Shown here piece after piece: positions 1 to 8,030 of a stretch of DNA of 64,000 nt. Under the pieces are notes generated by a model. The model was not told the DNA's origin. It made no database searches and worked only from the letters and a program-made list of their open reading frames with translations. Positions within the stretch are counted from its first letter, which is position 1; every line of letters begins with the position of its first letter. The stretch comes from Tamlana carrageenivorans (GTDB lineage Bacteria > Bacteroidota > Bacteroidia > Flavobacteriales > Flavobacteriaceae). The stretch covers positions 3,935,001-3,999,000 of the forward strand of contig NZ_CP025938.1 in NCBI RefSeq assembly GCF_002893765.1. Reading direction: 5' to 3'. Position numbers and translations under genes: made by a program.

Positions 1-1122
<1,122 letters not shown>

Positions 1123-1297
1123 AATTTTTATGCGCTACCTATAAGGTAACAGCTTTAACAACTAATTAGAATCTCTAGTACTCAAAATGGTCTATTCTCT
1201 TTGTTGAATTAAATCGTTTCCAATTCAATTCTTACGCTGTCAATTCAATATGTTTATGAACTTGTTTCTCTTTTCTTTAGCTCGTTTCCTTGCTAAG
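1123..1297 (-). other. rRNA operon leader
   Basis: This is the transcribed spacer between the most downstream rRNA promoter and the mature 16S 5' end, about 175 nt. It contains several CAATTCAAT-like direct repeats (1218-1250) that could pair with sequence beyond the window during pre-rRNA processing. No reading frame is supported. Confidence 0.6.
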
Positions 1298-1303
1298 CGG
1301 GTG

Positions 1304-1334
1304 CAAATGTAAAACCCTTTTTTTAAACTCACAA
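1304..1334 (-). promoter_or_regulatory. rrn promoter P1 (nearest the 16S gene)
   Basis: On the minus strand a -33 TTG (1334-1332) and a -7 TACATTTG (1311-1304) are separated by exactly 20 nt, the Bacteroidota sigma-A consensus TTG-N19-21-TAnnTTTG. The -7 box is followed by GCACCCGC, which recurs in the other two copies. Confidence 0.9.
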
Positions 1335-1440
1335 TGTTTTTTTGATATTTTTTTTAAAGTTTTTTTCGCTTTAAATCTTAACAACCAAAACTGCTTTATG
1401 AACTCCTCACCTCCAACAGACCTGCTGTTTTTAGCGGCTG

Positions 1441-1470
1441 CAAACATACAACCTTTTATTAAACCCACAA
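1441..1470 (-). promoter_or_regulatory. rrn promoter P2
   Basis: Minus-strand TTG (1470-1468), 19 nt, then TATGTTTG (1448-1441). It matches the TTG-N19-21-TAnnTTTG consensus and lies about 320 nt upstream of the 16S 5' end. Confidence 0.85.
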
Positions 1471-1576
1471 TGCTTTTTTTTGATTATTTTTTAAAAGTTT
1501 TTTTAACCTTATTTTAATACCAAAACAACTCAATGAACTACCGCTTTATAAGACTGACGCCTTCGTTAGCGGGGTG

Positions 1577-1608
1577 CAAATATACAAACCTTTCCTTCTC
1601 CCAAACAA
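1577..1608 (-). promoter_or_regulatory. rrn promoter P3 (distal)
   Basis: Minus-strand TTG (1608-1606), 21 nt, then TATATTTG (1584-1577), followed by CACCCCGC as in P1. It is the farthest of the three and lies about 230 bp from the IS inserted at 1840. Confidence 0.83.
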
Positions 1609-1899
1609 ACTTTTTATCGCTTTTTTTTAAAGTTTTTTTGATGATGGAATTAACCCTCAGTAAACGTGTTATTTACATTGTAAAATAATTGCTTCAGATG
1701 TCATACTCATTAAAAAAAACTCGATGCTTGTCGTGGATATTACTATAAATAGTAACCATGATGTACCTGAAGAGCCTTCCGCCGAAAGGCTAATATTTAT
1801 AATACAACTAGAAAACTAGTATGTTTTAATAGAAAAAATGGATCAAGCACAAAAGTTGGGGAGTAAAAATAATTTTATCTTTGGAAAAAATTAAATTCC

Positions 1900-2232
1900 G
1901 TGGAAATTTCTAAAGATTTATTATCCTTATTACTACCTGATTTTCTGGTAGCTCATTTTAGTTTTAAAAGTAGTTCTTCAACAGAAGATAAACTTCGGTT
2001 GTATTTCGAAGAGAAGAACATTGTCCCAAATAGTTTTAAAACACGTAAAGTAGAATCTAAAGGTTTTCATAAAGAAATAATTATCGAGGATTTTCCACTT
2101 AGAGGGAAACTAGTTTATCTGCATTTAAAGCGCCGCAGATGGCGTGATGTAGACACAAAAGAAACCCTGCAAAGAGACTGGAATAATGTAGCAAAAGGCA
2201 CTCGTATGACCACCGAGTTTGCCGCTTTTTAA
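1900..2232 (+). CDS. ISAon1-like transposase N-terminal region protein, shortened by a 1-nt deletion
   Basis: This is the first ORF of the IS, starting with GTG, 110 residues. It contains an HFPLRG-type segment (DFPLRGKLVYLHLKRRRW) and a basic region typical of the N-terminal, DNA-end-binding half of ISL3 transposases. In copy B the same position has six T (GCTTTTTTAAAAG) and reads on to LKEINR before stopping; here there are five T, so a TAA at 2230-2232 stops it seven residues early. As a result this ORF and the downstream transposase are in the same frame, separated only by that stop. A full-length ISL3 transposase would be about 420 residues, so the two ORFs probably correspond to one split protein. 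Confidence 0.85.
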   Translation: MEISKDLLSLLLPDFLVAHFSFKSSSSTEDKLRLYFEEKNIVPNSFKTRKVESKGFHKEIIIEDFPLRGKLVYLHLKRRRWRDVDTKETLQRDWNNVAKGTRMTTEFAAF

Positions 2233-2280
2233 AAGAAATTAATCGATAATAACAATACTAGCACGCAAACTATAGCTAAT

Positions 2281-3225
2281 TTGTATGGTTTAGATGGTAA
2301 AAAGCTACAGCGCCAATATCGAGATTATTTAAGTGAATTTAAAGATTGGGAATACCTTGAGCAATCCACCAAATGGTTAGTCTACCCTCAAAATATTGGC
2401 AAACGATTATCTATAGATGAAATAGCACTTTCACAAGGAGAGTTATACACCGTAGTAACCAATAAAAAAGCCAAAGGTAGAGCAGGTTCTATTGTAGCTA
2501 TTATTTCAGGAACTAAGGCCGAAGAGGTTATTAAATATCTTAAAAAGATACCTGAAGGCAAGCGGAGGTTGGTAGAAGAAATAACCTTAGATATGGCCGG
2601 TAGCATGAAACTAATTGCAAAGAAGAGCTTCCCAAGAGCCGTGCAAGTCATTGATCGCTTTCATGTACAACAACTAGCTTCTGATGCTGTACAAGACATT
2701 AGAGTAAAATACCGCTGGCAAGCTCTAGAACTAGAAAATGAGGCTATCAAGACAGCTAAAAATAATAACTACCAGTATCTAGCAGAAGTATTTAGTAACG
2801 GGGATACGCGCAAACAACTGCTAGCACGAAGTAGGTATCTTCTATTCAAAAGTCCTGACAAATGGACTAGTTCCCAAAAGGAAAGGGCAGGAATTTTATT
2901 CAAGCAATACCCTATGATAAAGGAAGCTTATGACTTGTCAAACCAGCTAAGAGTAATTTACAATACTTGTACAGACAAAAATATAGCAATGACTAAATTG
3001 GCACTTTGGTACAATCAAATTGAAAATAGTGGCTTTAAAAGCTTTAGAGTTGTTATGAACACAATCTCCCTAAATTACAGGGGAATATTAAACTATTTTG
3101 ACAACAGAAGTACCAATGCGGCTGCTGAATCTTTTAATGCAAAGATCAAAGCCTTTAGACAACAACTTAGAGGTGTGAGAAATAAGGAATTCTTCCTCTT
3201 TAGATTAGCACAAATTTATGCCTAG
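2281..3225 (+). CDS. ISL3-family (ISAon1-like) transposase, catalytic part
   Basis: Second ORF of the IS, TTG start, 314 residues. The DDE residues are visible: Asp in EITLDMAGSM, Asp in VIDRFHV, and Glu in STNAAAESFNAKIKAFR near the C terminus. It ends 23 bp before the right terminus. Upstream of the TTG the frame stays open back to the TAA at 2230, consistent with expression as a fusion by frameshifting or transcript slippage; a separate start is the alternative. The catalytic triad is intact here, unlike copy B. It would cut and rejoin the IS ends during transposition. Confidence 0.9.
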   Translation: MYGLDGKKLQRQYRDYLSEFKDWEYLEQSTKWLVYPQNIGKRLSIDEIALSQGELYTVVTNKKAKGRAGSIVAIISGTKAEEVIKYLKKIPEGKRRLVEEITLDMAGSMKLIAKKSFPRAVQVIDRFHVQQLASDAVQDIRVKYRWQALELENEAIKTAKNNNYQYLAEVFSNGDTRKQLLARSRYLLFKSPDKWTSSQKERAGILFKQYPMIKEAYDLSNQLRVIYNTCTDKNIAMTKLALWYNQIENSGFKSFRVVMNTISLNYRGILNYFDNRSTNAAAESFNAKIKAFRQQLRGVRNKEFFLFRLAQIYA

Positions 3226-3256
3226 TCCCCAACTTTTAGGACTGATCCGAAAAAAT

Positions 3257-3648
3257 GATTTTAAATAATGGTAACACTCCCTTATCAATCGAAATTACAC
3301 CTTACATAAGCTTAAACTTTGATAATAATATTCACTTACCAATATAAAGCTGAGTTCTTTTTAACTCTACCCCTACTCTATTACAACTATCCTATTATAT
3401 ATATATGTTTTACCTAACACTTAATTTCTAACAACTATATCCCCGTACACATGCCTAGCATATATTTCAATAGTATCCTTATATATAGGAATAAAGAAAC
3501 ACACTTTATGATATGGACTAATTACATGTATGAGTTGTGAAGTAATTAAGCGTGAAAGAAACATATAAAATCCGAATTGATAAATAGAAAGAATTATGGT
3601 TATCAGGCTCGAACTAACCATGAAGATACACCGTTCTTAGCAACCGTT
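3257..3648. other. Intergenic region, 392 bp, no supported gene
   Basis: AT-rich spacer between the IS and the toxin gene, including a short (TA) run near 3396-3408. A 66-residue minus-strand frame (3421-3621) exists but has no recognisable domain and skewed composition, so I do not call it. No clear promoter or terminator was seen. Confidence 0.5.
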
Positions 3649-3966
3649 TTATTTTGTCCGTTTTATTTTTGGTGGATTTTGTCGGGTATCAAAAACATCG
3701 GCGATTTTTATTAATCCGTTTTCTTCATCAACAGAATAGATTAATTTATAATTTTTGAAAACCAAATAACGATATTGAGTTGTTCTTTCTTTAAGTAACT
3801 CCTCCCCTTGTCCAATACAAGTCGCATTTGCCAACTTTTCTGATTCTTTAATAATACCAGTAACAATTTTGGTAGCAACTTTTAGACTTGCCTTACTTCT
3901 ATAATATTCAAAAATATCGTCAAGTTGAGTTGCTGAAAAGTCAGACCAAATAATTTTAAAATTCAT
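3649..3966 (-). CDS. RelE/ParE-family toxin
   Basis: 105 residues, the usual size. It has the ParE-like opening MNFKIIWSDFSATQLDDIFE, a central helix, and the C-terminal strand pattern YRYLVFKNYKLIYSVDEE...IADVFDTRQNP that marks the RelE/ParE superfamily. Members of this fold act as mRNA interferases (RelE) or gyrase inhibitors (ParE); the sequence resembles ParE more, but that is an inference. The ATG overlaps the antitoxin stop by one base (TAATG), as expected for a translationally coupled type II module. It sits between an IS and thrS, a typical accessory site. Confidence 0.88.
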   Translation of the reverse strand: MNFKIIWSDFSATQLDDIFEYYRSKASLKVATKIVTGIIKESEKLANATCIGQGEELLKERTTQYRYLVFKNYKLIYSVDEENGLIKIADVFDTRQNPPKIKRTK

Positions 3967-4211
3967 TATTCATATTTGGCTAAAAGCTCAGAACTCGTTT
4001 TAAATCGATTATTCTTAAAATCGGATTCCGATTGATCAACTCTTTCATTTAATTCATCAATTGTCATTGGTTTCAAAACCTTTTCATCAGAATCAATATT
4101 TTCCTTTTTCAAAATTTTCTCAAGCTTAGAAATAACCTCCTCGCTTTGAAGTTTTAAGAATTCTTGAATAAATTGTAGTTTTCGAGATTCTATATTCATT
4201 TCCGTTTTCAT
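3966..4211 (-). CDS. Antitoxin partner of the RelE/ParE toxin
   Basis: 81 residues, charged and helical. The N-terminal half (RKLQFIQEFLKLQSEEVISKLEKILKKE) is amphipathic and may include the DNA-binding/dimer part; the C-terminal MTIDELNERVDQSESDFKNN segment is the flexible tail that usually wraps the toxin. No named domain is recognised with certainty. Upstream gene of the pair and coupled to the toxin by a 1-nt overlap, so its function is inferred mainly from position. An alternative start at residue 5 (4199) is possible. Confidence 0.8.
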   Translation of the reverse strand: MKTEMNIESRKLQFIQEFLKLQSEEVISKLEKILKKENIDSDEKVLKPMTIDELNERVDQSESDFKNNRFKTSSELLAKYE

Positions 4212-4216
4212 TTTAT

Positions 4217-4224
4217 CAAAGATA
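4217..4224 (-). promoter_or_regulatory. -7 box for the toxin-antitoxin pair
   Basis: TATCTTTG on the minus strand, ending 5 nt before the antitoxin ATG. No matching -33 TTG at 19-21 nt. If used, the mRNA would be nearly leaderless, or translation would start at the second Met. Confidence 0.5.
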
Positions 4225-4377
4225 CTAAATTATCAAATTCATTCTGCCCCTTTCTTGGTTTAACAAATTTTTCAACTTGTTGCAAAGCCTAATACAAATA
4301 AACCATCATTATATATAGGAGTAGCCCATCATTTTAATTTTGAACAATCCTTAACACAAATTATACCTATATATATA

Positions 4378-4408
4378 TTGTGAGTATTTGTTTATACCAT
4401 TATCTTTG
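4378..4408 (+). promoter_or_regulatory. thrS operon promoter
   Basis: TTG (4378-4380), exactly 20 nt, TATCTTTG (4401-4408): a perfect Bacteroidota promoter. The start site should fall near 4415, about 16 nt before the thrS ATG at 4431. It rules out the upstream in-frame GTG at 4380, which lies in the -33 box. Confidence 0.88.
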
Positions 4409-4430
4409 CAACCTGATTTTAAATTTTTAT

Positions 4431-6365
4431 ATGATACATATTACATTACCTGATGGCAGTGTGAAAACGTTTGATGAAGGCGTTACACCTATGGATGTTG
4501 CTAAGAGCATAAGTGAAGGATTTGCAAGAAACGTGATTTCGGCGAATTTTAATGGTACAAACATTGAAACCGTTACACCTTTAACCACCGATGGTTCTTT
4601 AGTTTTATACACCTGGAGAGACGACGAAGGTAAAACAGCTTTCTGGCACAGTTCGGCTCACGTATTAGCCCAAGCCATAGAAGAACTATACCAAGGCGCA
4701 AAACTTACCATTGGTCCTGCTATTGAAAACGGGTTTTATTATGATGTAGATTTTGGAGATCATAATGTATCTGAAAAAGATTTTAAATCTATTGAAACTA
4801 AAATGCTAGAAATCGCTAGAGGGAAGCATGATTTTAAAATGCGCTCGGCGAGCAAGGCAGAAGCTTTAGATTTATATAAAAACAATCCGTTTAAAACGGA
4901 ATTAATCGAAAACTTAGAAGATGGTACCATTACATTTTGTGACCATTCGACGTTTACCGATTTATGTCGTGGCGGACATATCCCGAACACAGGGATTATA
5001 AAAGCCGTTAAAATTTTAAGTGTTGCCGGTGCTTACTGGAGAGGTAATGAAAATAACCCGCAGTTAACGCGTGTTTATGGTATTTCATTTCCGAAGCAAA
5101 AAGAATTGACCGAATACATAGAAATGCTTGAAGAAGCAAAAAAACGTGACCATAGAAAATTAGGTAAAGAGCTTGAGCTTTTTACTTTTTCAAAACGTGT
5201 GGGCCAAGGTTTACCGTTATGGTTACCAAAAGGTGCTGCTTTACGTGAGCGTTTAGAGAATTTCTTAAAAGCGGCTCAGAAAAAAGCAGGTTACGAAATG
5301 GTGGTCACACCACATATTGGACAAAAGGAGCTTTATGAAACTTCTGGGCATTATGCTAAATATGGTGAAGACAGCTTCCAACCTATTTTAACACCAAAGG
5401 AAGATGAGGAGTTTTTATTAAAACCAATGAACTGTCCGCACCACTGTGAGATTTACAACAGTACCCAATGGAGTTATAAAGATTTACCAAAACGTTTTGC
5501 TGAATTTGGTACCGTTTATCGTTACGAACAAAGTGGTGAATTGCACGGTTTAACCCGAGTTCGTGGTTTTACTCAAGATGACGCCCATATTTTCTGTACT
5601 CCAGATCAATTGGATAAAGAATTTAAAGATGTTATCGATTTGGTACTTTATGTATTCGGCTCGTTAGGGTTTGAAAACTTTACTGCGCAAGTATCTATTC
5701 GTGATCCTAAAAATCCTGATAAATATATAGGTGATGTTGCTAATTGGGAAAAAGCAGAACAAGCGATTATTAACGCCGCGTCCGATAAAGGTTTAAATTA
5801 CGTTATTGAGGAAGGTGAAGCTGCTTTTTACGGTCCGAAATTAGATTTCATGGTTAAGGATGCCCTTGGAAGACGCTGGCAACTAGGTACCATTCAAGTG
5901 GATTACAACTTACCAGAGCGTTTTGAATTATCTTACAAAGGCAGTGATAACGAGTCGCATCGCCCAGTAATGATTCACCGTGCGCCGTTTGGAAGTATGG
6001 AGCGTTTTGTAGCATTATTGTTAGAACATACAGGGGGTAATTTCCCGCTTTGGCTCATGCCAACACAGGTAATTATATTATCAATTAGCGAGAAATATGA
6101 AAAATACTCACAAAAAGTTTTAAATTTGCTAGAAAATGACGAAATTCGCGCCCTTGTAGATCATAGAAATGAAACAATAGGGAAGAAAATTCGTGAAGCG
6201 GAAATGCAGAAGCATCCTTATATGATCATTATTGGGGAGCAAGAAGAAGCAGAAGGCAAAATTACTGTACGCCAACATGGTGGAGCAGATTTAGGAATGA
6301 TTTCCGTTGAAGCCTTCTCTGAAATAATAAAAGAAGACATTAAAAAAACGTTGAAATCGTTTTAA
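4431..6365 (+). CDS. thrS: Threonyl-tRNA synthetase
   Basis: Charges tRNA-Thr with threonine in the cytoplasm. 644 residues, the normal length. Domain order is standard: N-terminal TGS domain (MIHITLPDGSVKTFDEG), editing domain with HSSAHVLAQA and LCRGGHIP metal-site residues, class II catalytic core with the zinc-region MNCPHHC, motif 2 TVYRYEQSGELHGLTRVRGF and motif 3 near HRAPFGSMERF, then the C-terminal anticodon-binding domain. I start it at ATG 4431 because the longer frame overlaps the promoter and because the family begins at MI(H/K)ITLPDGS. First gene of thrS-infC-rpmI-rplT; infC follows after 35 nt. Confidence 0.97.
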   Translation: MIHITLPDGSVKTFDEGVTPMDVAKSISEGFARNVISANFNGTNIETVTPLTTDGSLVLYTWRDDEGKTAFWHSSAHVLAQAIEELYQGAKLTIGPAIENGFYYDVDFGDHNVSEKDFKSIETKMLEIARGKHDFKMRSASKAEALDLYKNNPFKTELIENLEDGTITFCDHSTFTDLCRGGHIPNTGIIKAVKILSVAGAYWRGNENNPQLTRVYGISFPKQKELTEYIEMLEEAKKRDHRKLGKELELFTFSKRVGQGLPLWLPKGAALRERLENFLKAAQKKAGYEMVVTPHIGQKELYETSGHYAKYGEDSFQPILTPKEDEEFLLKPMNCPHHCEIYNSTQWSYKDLPKRFAEFGTVYRYEQSGELHGLTRVRGFTQDDAHIFCTPDQLDKEFKDVIDLVLYVFGSLGFENFTAQVSIRDPKNPDKYIGDVANWEKAEQAIINAASDKGLNYVIEEGEAAFYGPKLDFMVKDALGRRWQLGTIQVDYNLPERFELSYKGSDNESHRPVMIHRAPFGSMERFVALLLEHTGGNFPLWLMPTQVIILSISEKYEKYSQKVLNLLENDEIRALVDHRNETIGKKIREAEMQKHPYMIIIGEQEEAEGKITVRQHGGADLGMISVEAFSEIIKEDIKKTLKSF

Positions 6366-6400
6366 GAAATAAAATAAGTTTAATTTAAAACCATAACGCC

Positions 6401-6946
6401 ATAGCAATTAGAAGAAGACAGCAACCTAGAAGGGTTTCGCAAGAGGACAAGCACAAAATTAACTCTAAAATTACTGCTCAAAAGTTACGCCTTGTAGGTG
6501 ATAACGTTGAGATTGGTATTTATACTAAAGGTGATGCCTTAAGAATCGCTAACGAGCAAGAGTTAGATCTTGTAGAAATATCTCCTAATGCAGACCCACC
6601 GGTTTGTAAGGTTATGGATTATAAGAAGTTTCTTTACGAACAAAAGAAGCGTGATAAAGCTTTAAAATCGAAAGCCACCAAGGTTATCATTAAAGAAATT
6701 CGTTTTGGTCCACAAACCGATGATCATGACTACGAGTTTAAAAAGAAACATGCCGAGAAATTCCTAAAAGAAGGCGCTAAGTTAAAAGCTTTCGTATTCT
6801 TTAAAGGACGTTCAATCATTTTCAAGGAACAAGGTCAGATTTTGCTATTAAAATTAGCTCAAGATCTTGAAGAATTTGGAAAAGTAGAGCAAATGCCTCG
6901 ATTAGAAGGTAAACGTATGACGATGTTTATTGCTCCAAAAAAGTAA
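6401..6946 (+). CDS. infC: Translation initiation factor IF-3, non-canonical start codon
   Basis: Binds the 30S subunit and checks start codon choice. Typical N-domain (KITAQKLRLVGDNVEIGIY, ELDLVEISPNADPPVCKVMD) and C-domain (KEIRFGPQTDDHDYEFKKKH, RGRS-like FKGRSIIF, MPRLEGKRMTMFIAPK). The conserved region starts far upstream of the first ATG at 6614. Between the in-frame stop TAA (6386-6388) and 6614 there is no ATG, GTG or TTG, so translation must begin at a rare codon. ATA at 6401 gives (M)AIRRR, matching relatives that begin MAIRRR; ATT at 6407 is the alternative and is the start codon used in E. coli infC. About 181 residues. IF-3 discriminates against such codons and so limits its own synthesis, which is the likely regulation here. 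Confidence 0.9.
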   Translation: MAIRRRQQPRRVSQEDKHKINSKITAQKLRLVGDNVEIGIYTKGDALRIANEQELDLVEISPNADPPVCKVMDYKKFLYEQKKRDKALKSKATKVIIKEIRFGPQTDDHDYEFKKKHAEKFLKEGAKLKAFVFFKGRSIIFKEQGQILLLKLAQDLEEFGKVEQMPRLEGKRMTMFIAPKK

Positions 6947-7033
6947 AACACATCTGTTAAGAGAAAAAAAAGCTGAAACCTGTGTTCGGCGTAAAAATAA
7001 TTAAGCGAAATAATTATAATCTAGGAAAAGAAA

Positions 7034-7231
7034 ATGCCTAAAATGAAAACAAAATCTAGTGCCAAAAAACGTTTCAAGTTAACAGGTACTGGTAAGATTA
7101 AAAGAAAGCACGCTTTTAAGAGTCACATCTTAACAAAGAAATCTAAAAAGCGTAAGCTTAAGTTAACTCATGATGGTTTGGTACACAAAGCAGATGAGGA
7201 TAACATTAAAACCATGATGCGTTTAAAATAA
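7034..7231 (+). CDS. rpmI: 50S ribosomal protein L35
   Basis: 65 residues, very basic, MPKMKTKSSAKKRFKLTGTG is the family signature. Structural protein of the large subunit. It lies in the conserved infC-rpmI-rplT order. The 87-nt gap after infC could hold an L20-binding autoregulatory leader as in other bacteria, but I could not draw a convincing structure. Confidence 0.97.
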   Translation: MPKMKTKSSAKKRFKLTGTGKIKRKHAFKSHILTKKSKKRKLKLTHDGLVHKADEDNIKTMMRLK

Positions 7232-7290
7232 GCATCGGTTTTAATCGGTTAAAACAATTTATAAACCCTGGAGTTAGGCCAGTTTAAAAG

Positions 7291-7318
7291 AGTTAAAAGT
7301 TAAAAGTTAAAAGTTAAA
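7291..7318 (+). repeat. Tandem heptamer AGTTAAA x4
   Basis: Four perfect copies of a 7-bp unit in the 175-nt rpmI-rplT spacer, followed by a near-copy (AAGTT). A different heptamer (GTTAATG) is repeated at 61092-61133. Confidence 0.9.
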
Positions 7319-7406
7319 AAGTTTGACCTATAGCAATAGACCAAAAACCAATAACTAGAAACCAATAACAAAGTTTAGCCGCCTACTACAAAACACATTT
7401 AAAATT

Positions 7407-7751
7407 ATGCCAAGATCAGTAAATTCTGTAGCAAAAAGAGCCAGAAGAAAAAAGGTTCTTAAACAAGCAAAAGGTTACTTTGGAAGACGTAAAAACGTTT
7501 GGACAGTAGCAAAAAATGCGGTTGACAAAGCGATGCAATACTCGTACAGAGACCGTAGAAACAAAAAGAGAACATTCCGTGCTTTATGGATCACGCGTAT
7601 TAACGCAGCAGCCAGAGAACATGGTTTATCTTATTCTCAATTCATGGGACAATTAAAAGCTAACGATATCGAATTAAACCGTAAGGTTTTAGCCGATTTA
7701 GCTATGAATAACCCAGAGGCTTTCAAAGCTGTAATTGAAAAAGTAAAATAA
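7407..7751 (+). CDS. rplT: 50S ribosomal protein L20
   Basis: 114 residues with the family start MPRSVNSVAKRARRKKVLKQ and the C-terminal globular part (RDRRNKKRTFRALWITRINA, YSQFMGQLKAN, NRKVLADLAMNNPEAF). It is an early assembly protein of the 50S subunit and, in other bacteria, a repressor of its own operon. Last gene of the thrS operon and followed by a strong terminator 42 nt downstream. Confidence 0.97.
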   Translation: MPRSVNSVAKRARRKKVLKQAKGYFGRRKNVWTVAKNAVDKAMQYSYRDRRNKKRTFRALWITRINAAAREHGLSYSQFMGQLKANDIELNRKVLADLAMNNPEAFKAVIEKVK

Positions 7752-7793
7752 GGCTTTTGCCTATTGTATAACATATTATTCGCTTAATAAAGG

Positions 7794-7822
7794 AAACCGA
7801 TTCGAAAGAGTCGGTTTTTTTT
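7794..7822 (+). terminator. Intrinsic terminator of the thrS-infC-rpmI-rplT operon
   Basis: Stem AAACCGA(TTC)GAAA(GAG)TCGGTTT with a GAAA loop (7794-7817), followed by a run of T to 7822. Confidence 0.93.
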
Positions 7823-8030
7823 ATGACTAATTTGGGCGTTACCACCTGCCCTTCGTCTCTGGGATCAAGAGCAAAAGTTGGGGAGTAAAAATAATTTTAT
7901 CTTTGGAAAAAATTAAATTCCGTGGAAATTTCTAAAGATTTATTATCCTTATTACTACCTGATTTTCTGGTAGCTCATTTTAGTTTTAAAAGTAGTTTGG
8001 ACTACCTAATAAATTTGGTACTATTTTATA

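Larger units (their letters stand above)
1300..1640 (-). repeat. Three imperfect tandem repeats of about 137 bp carrying rrn promoters
   Basis: The block GC(G)GGTGCAAA..TA, a pyrimidine/A tract with CACAATG, then a poly-T/AAAGTTTTTTT tract is present three times. The -7 boxes sit at 1304-1311, 1441-1448 and 1577-1584, spaced 137 and 136 bp. Segments between the units (for example ATGAACT..C near 1397 and 1531) are also related, so this looks like a duplication of a whole promoter unit and not three unrelated promoters. Confidence 0.85.
1840..3248 (+). mobile_element. ISAon1-like element (ISL3 family), copy A, 1409 bp
   Basis: Left terminus GGATCAAGCACAAAAGTTGG and right terminus (reverse complement) GGATCAGTCCTAAAAGTTGG form inverted repeats of about 23 bp. 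The element is flanked by an exact 8-bp target duplication GAAAAAAT at 1832-1839 and 3249-3256, the length expected for ISL3 elements. It carries two consecutive ORFs, an N-terminal-region protein and the DDE transposase. A -7 like TATCTTTG inside the left end (1876-1883) may drive them. A near-identical copy, itself interrupted, lies at 7862-11889. The family name is from memory of public annotation. Confidence 0.95.

Noticed and set aside
1277..1517. Overlapping ORFs on both strands upstream of the 16S gene
   Set aside because: They are created by poly-T/poly-A tracts of the repeated promoter units and have Phe/Lys-rich composition.
3421..3621. 66-residue minus-strand ORF before the toxin gene
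   Set aside because: No domain, no promoter, unusual composition; only the end (EIYARHVYGDIVVRN) looks protein-like. Insufficient to call.
4380..4430. 17-residue N-terminal extension of ThrS from GTG 4380
   Set aside because: The GTG is part of the -33/-7 promoter region and the family starts at the ATG at 4431.
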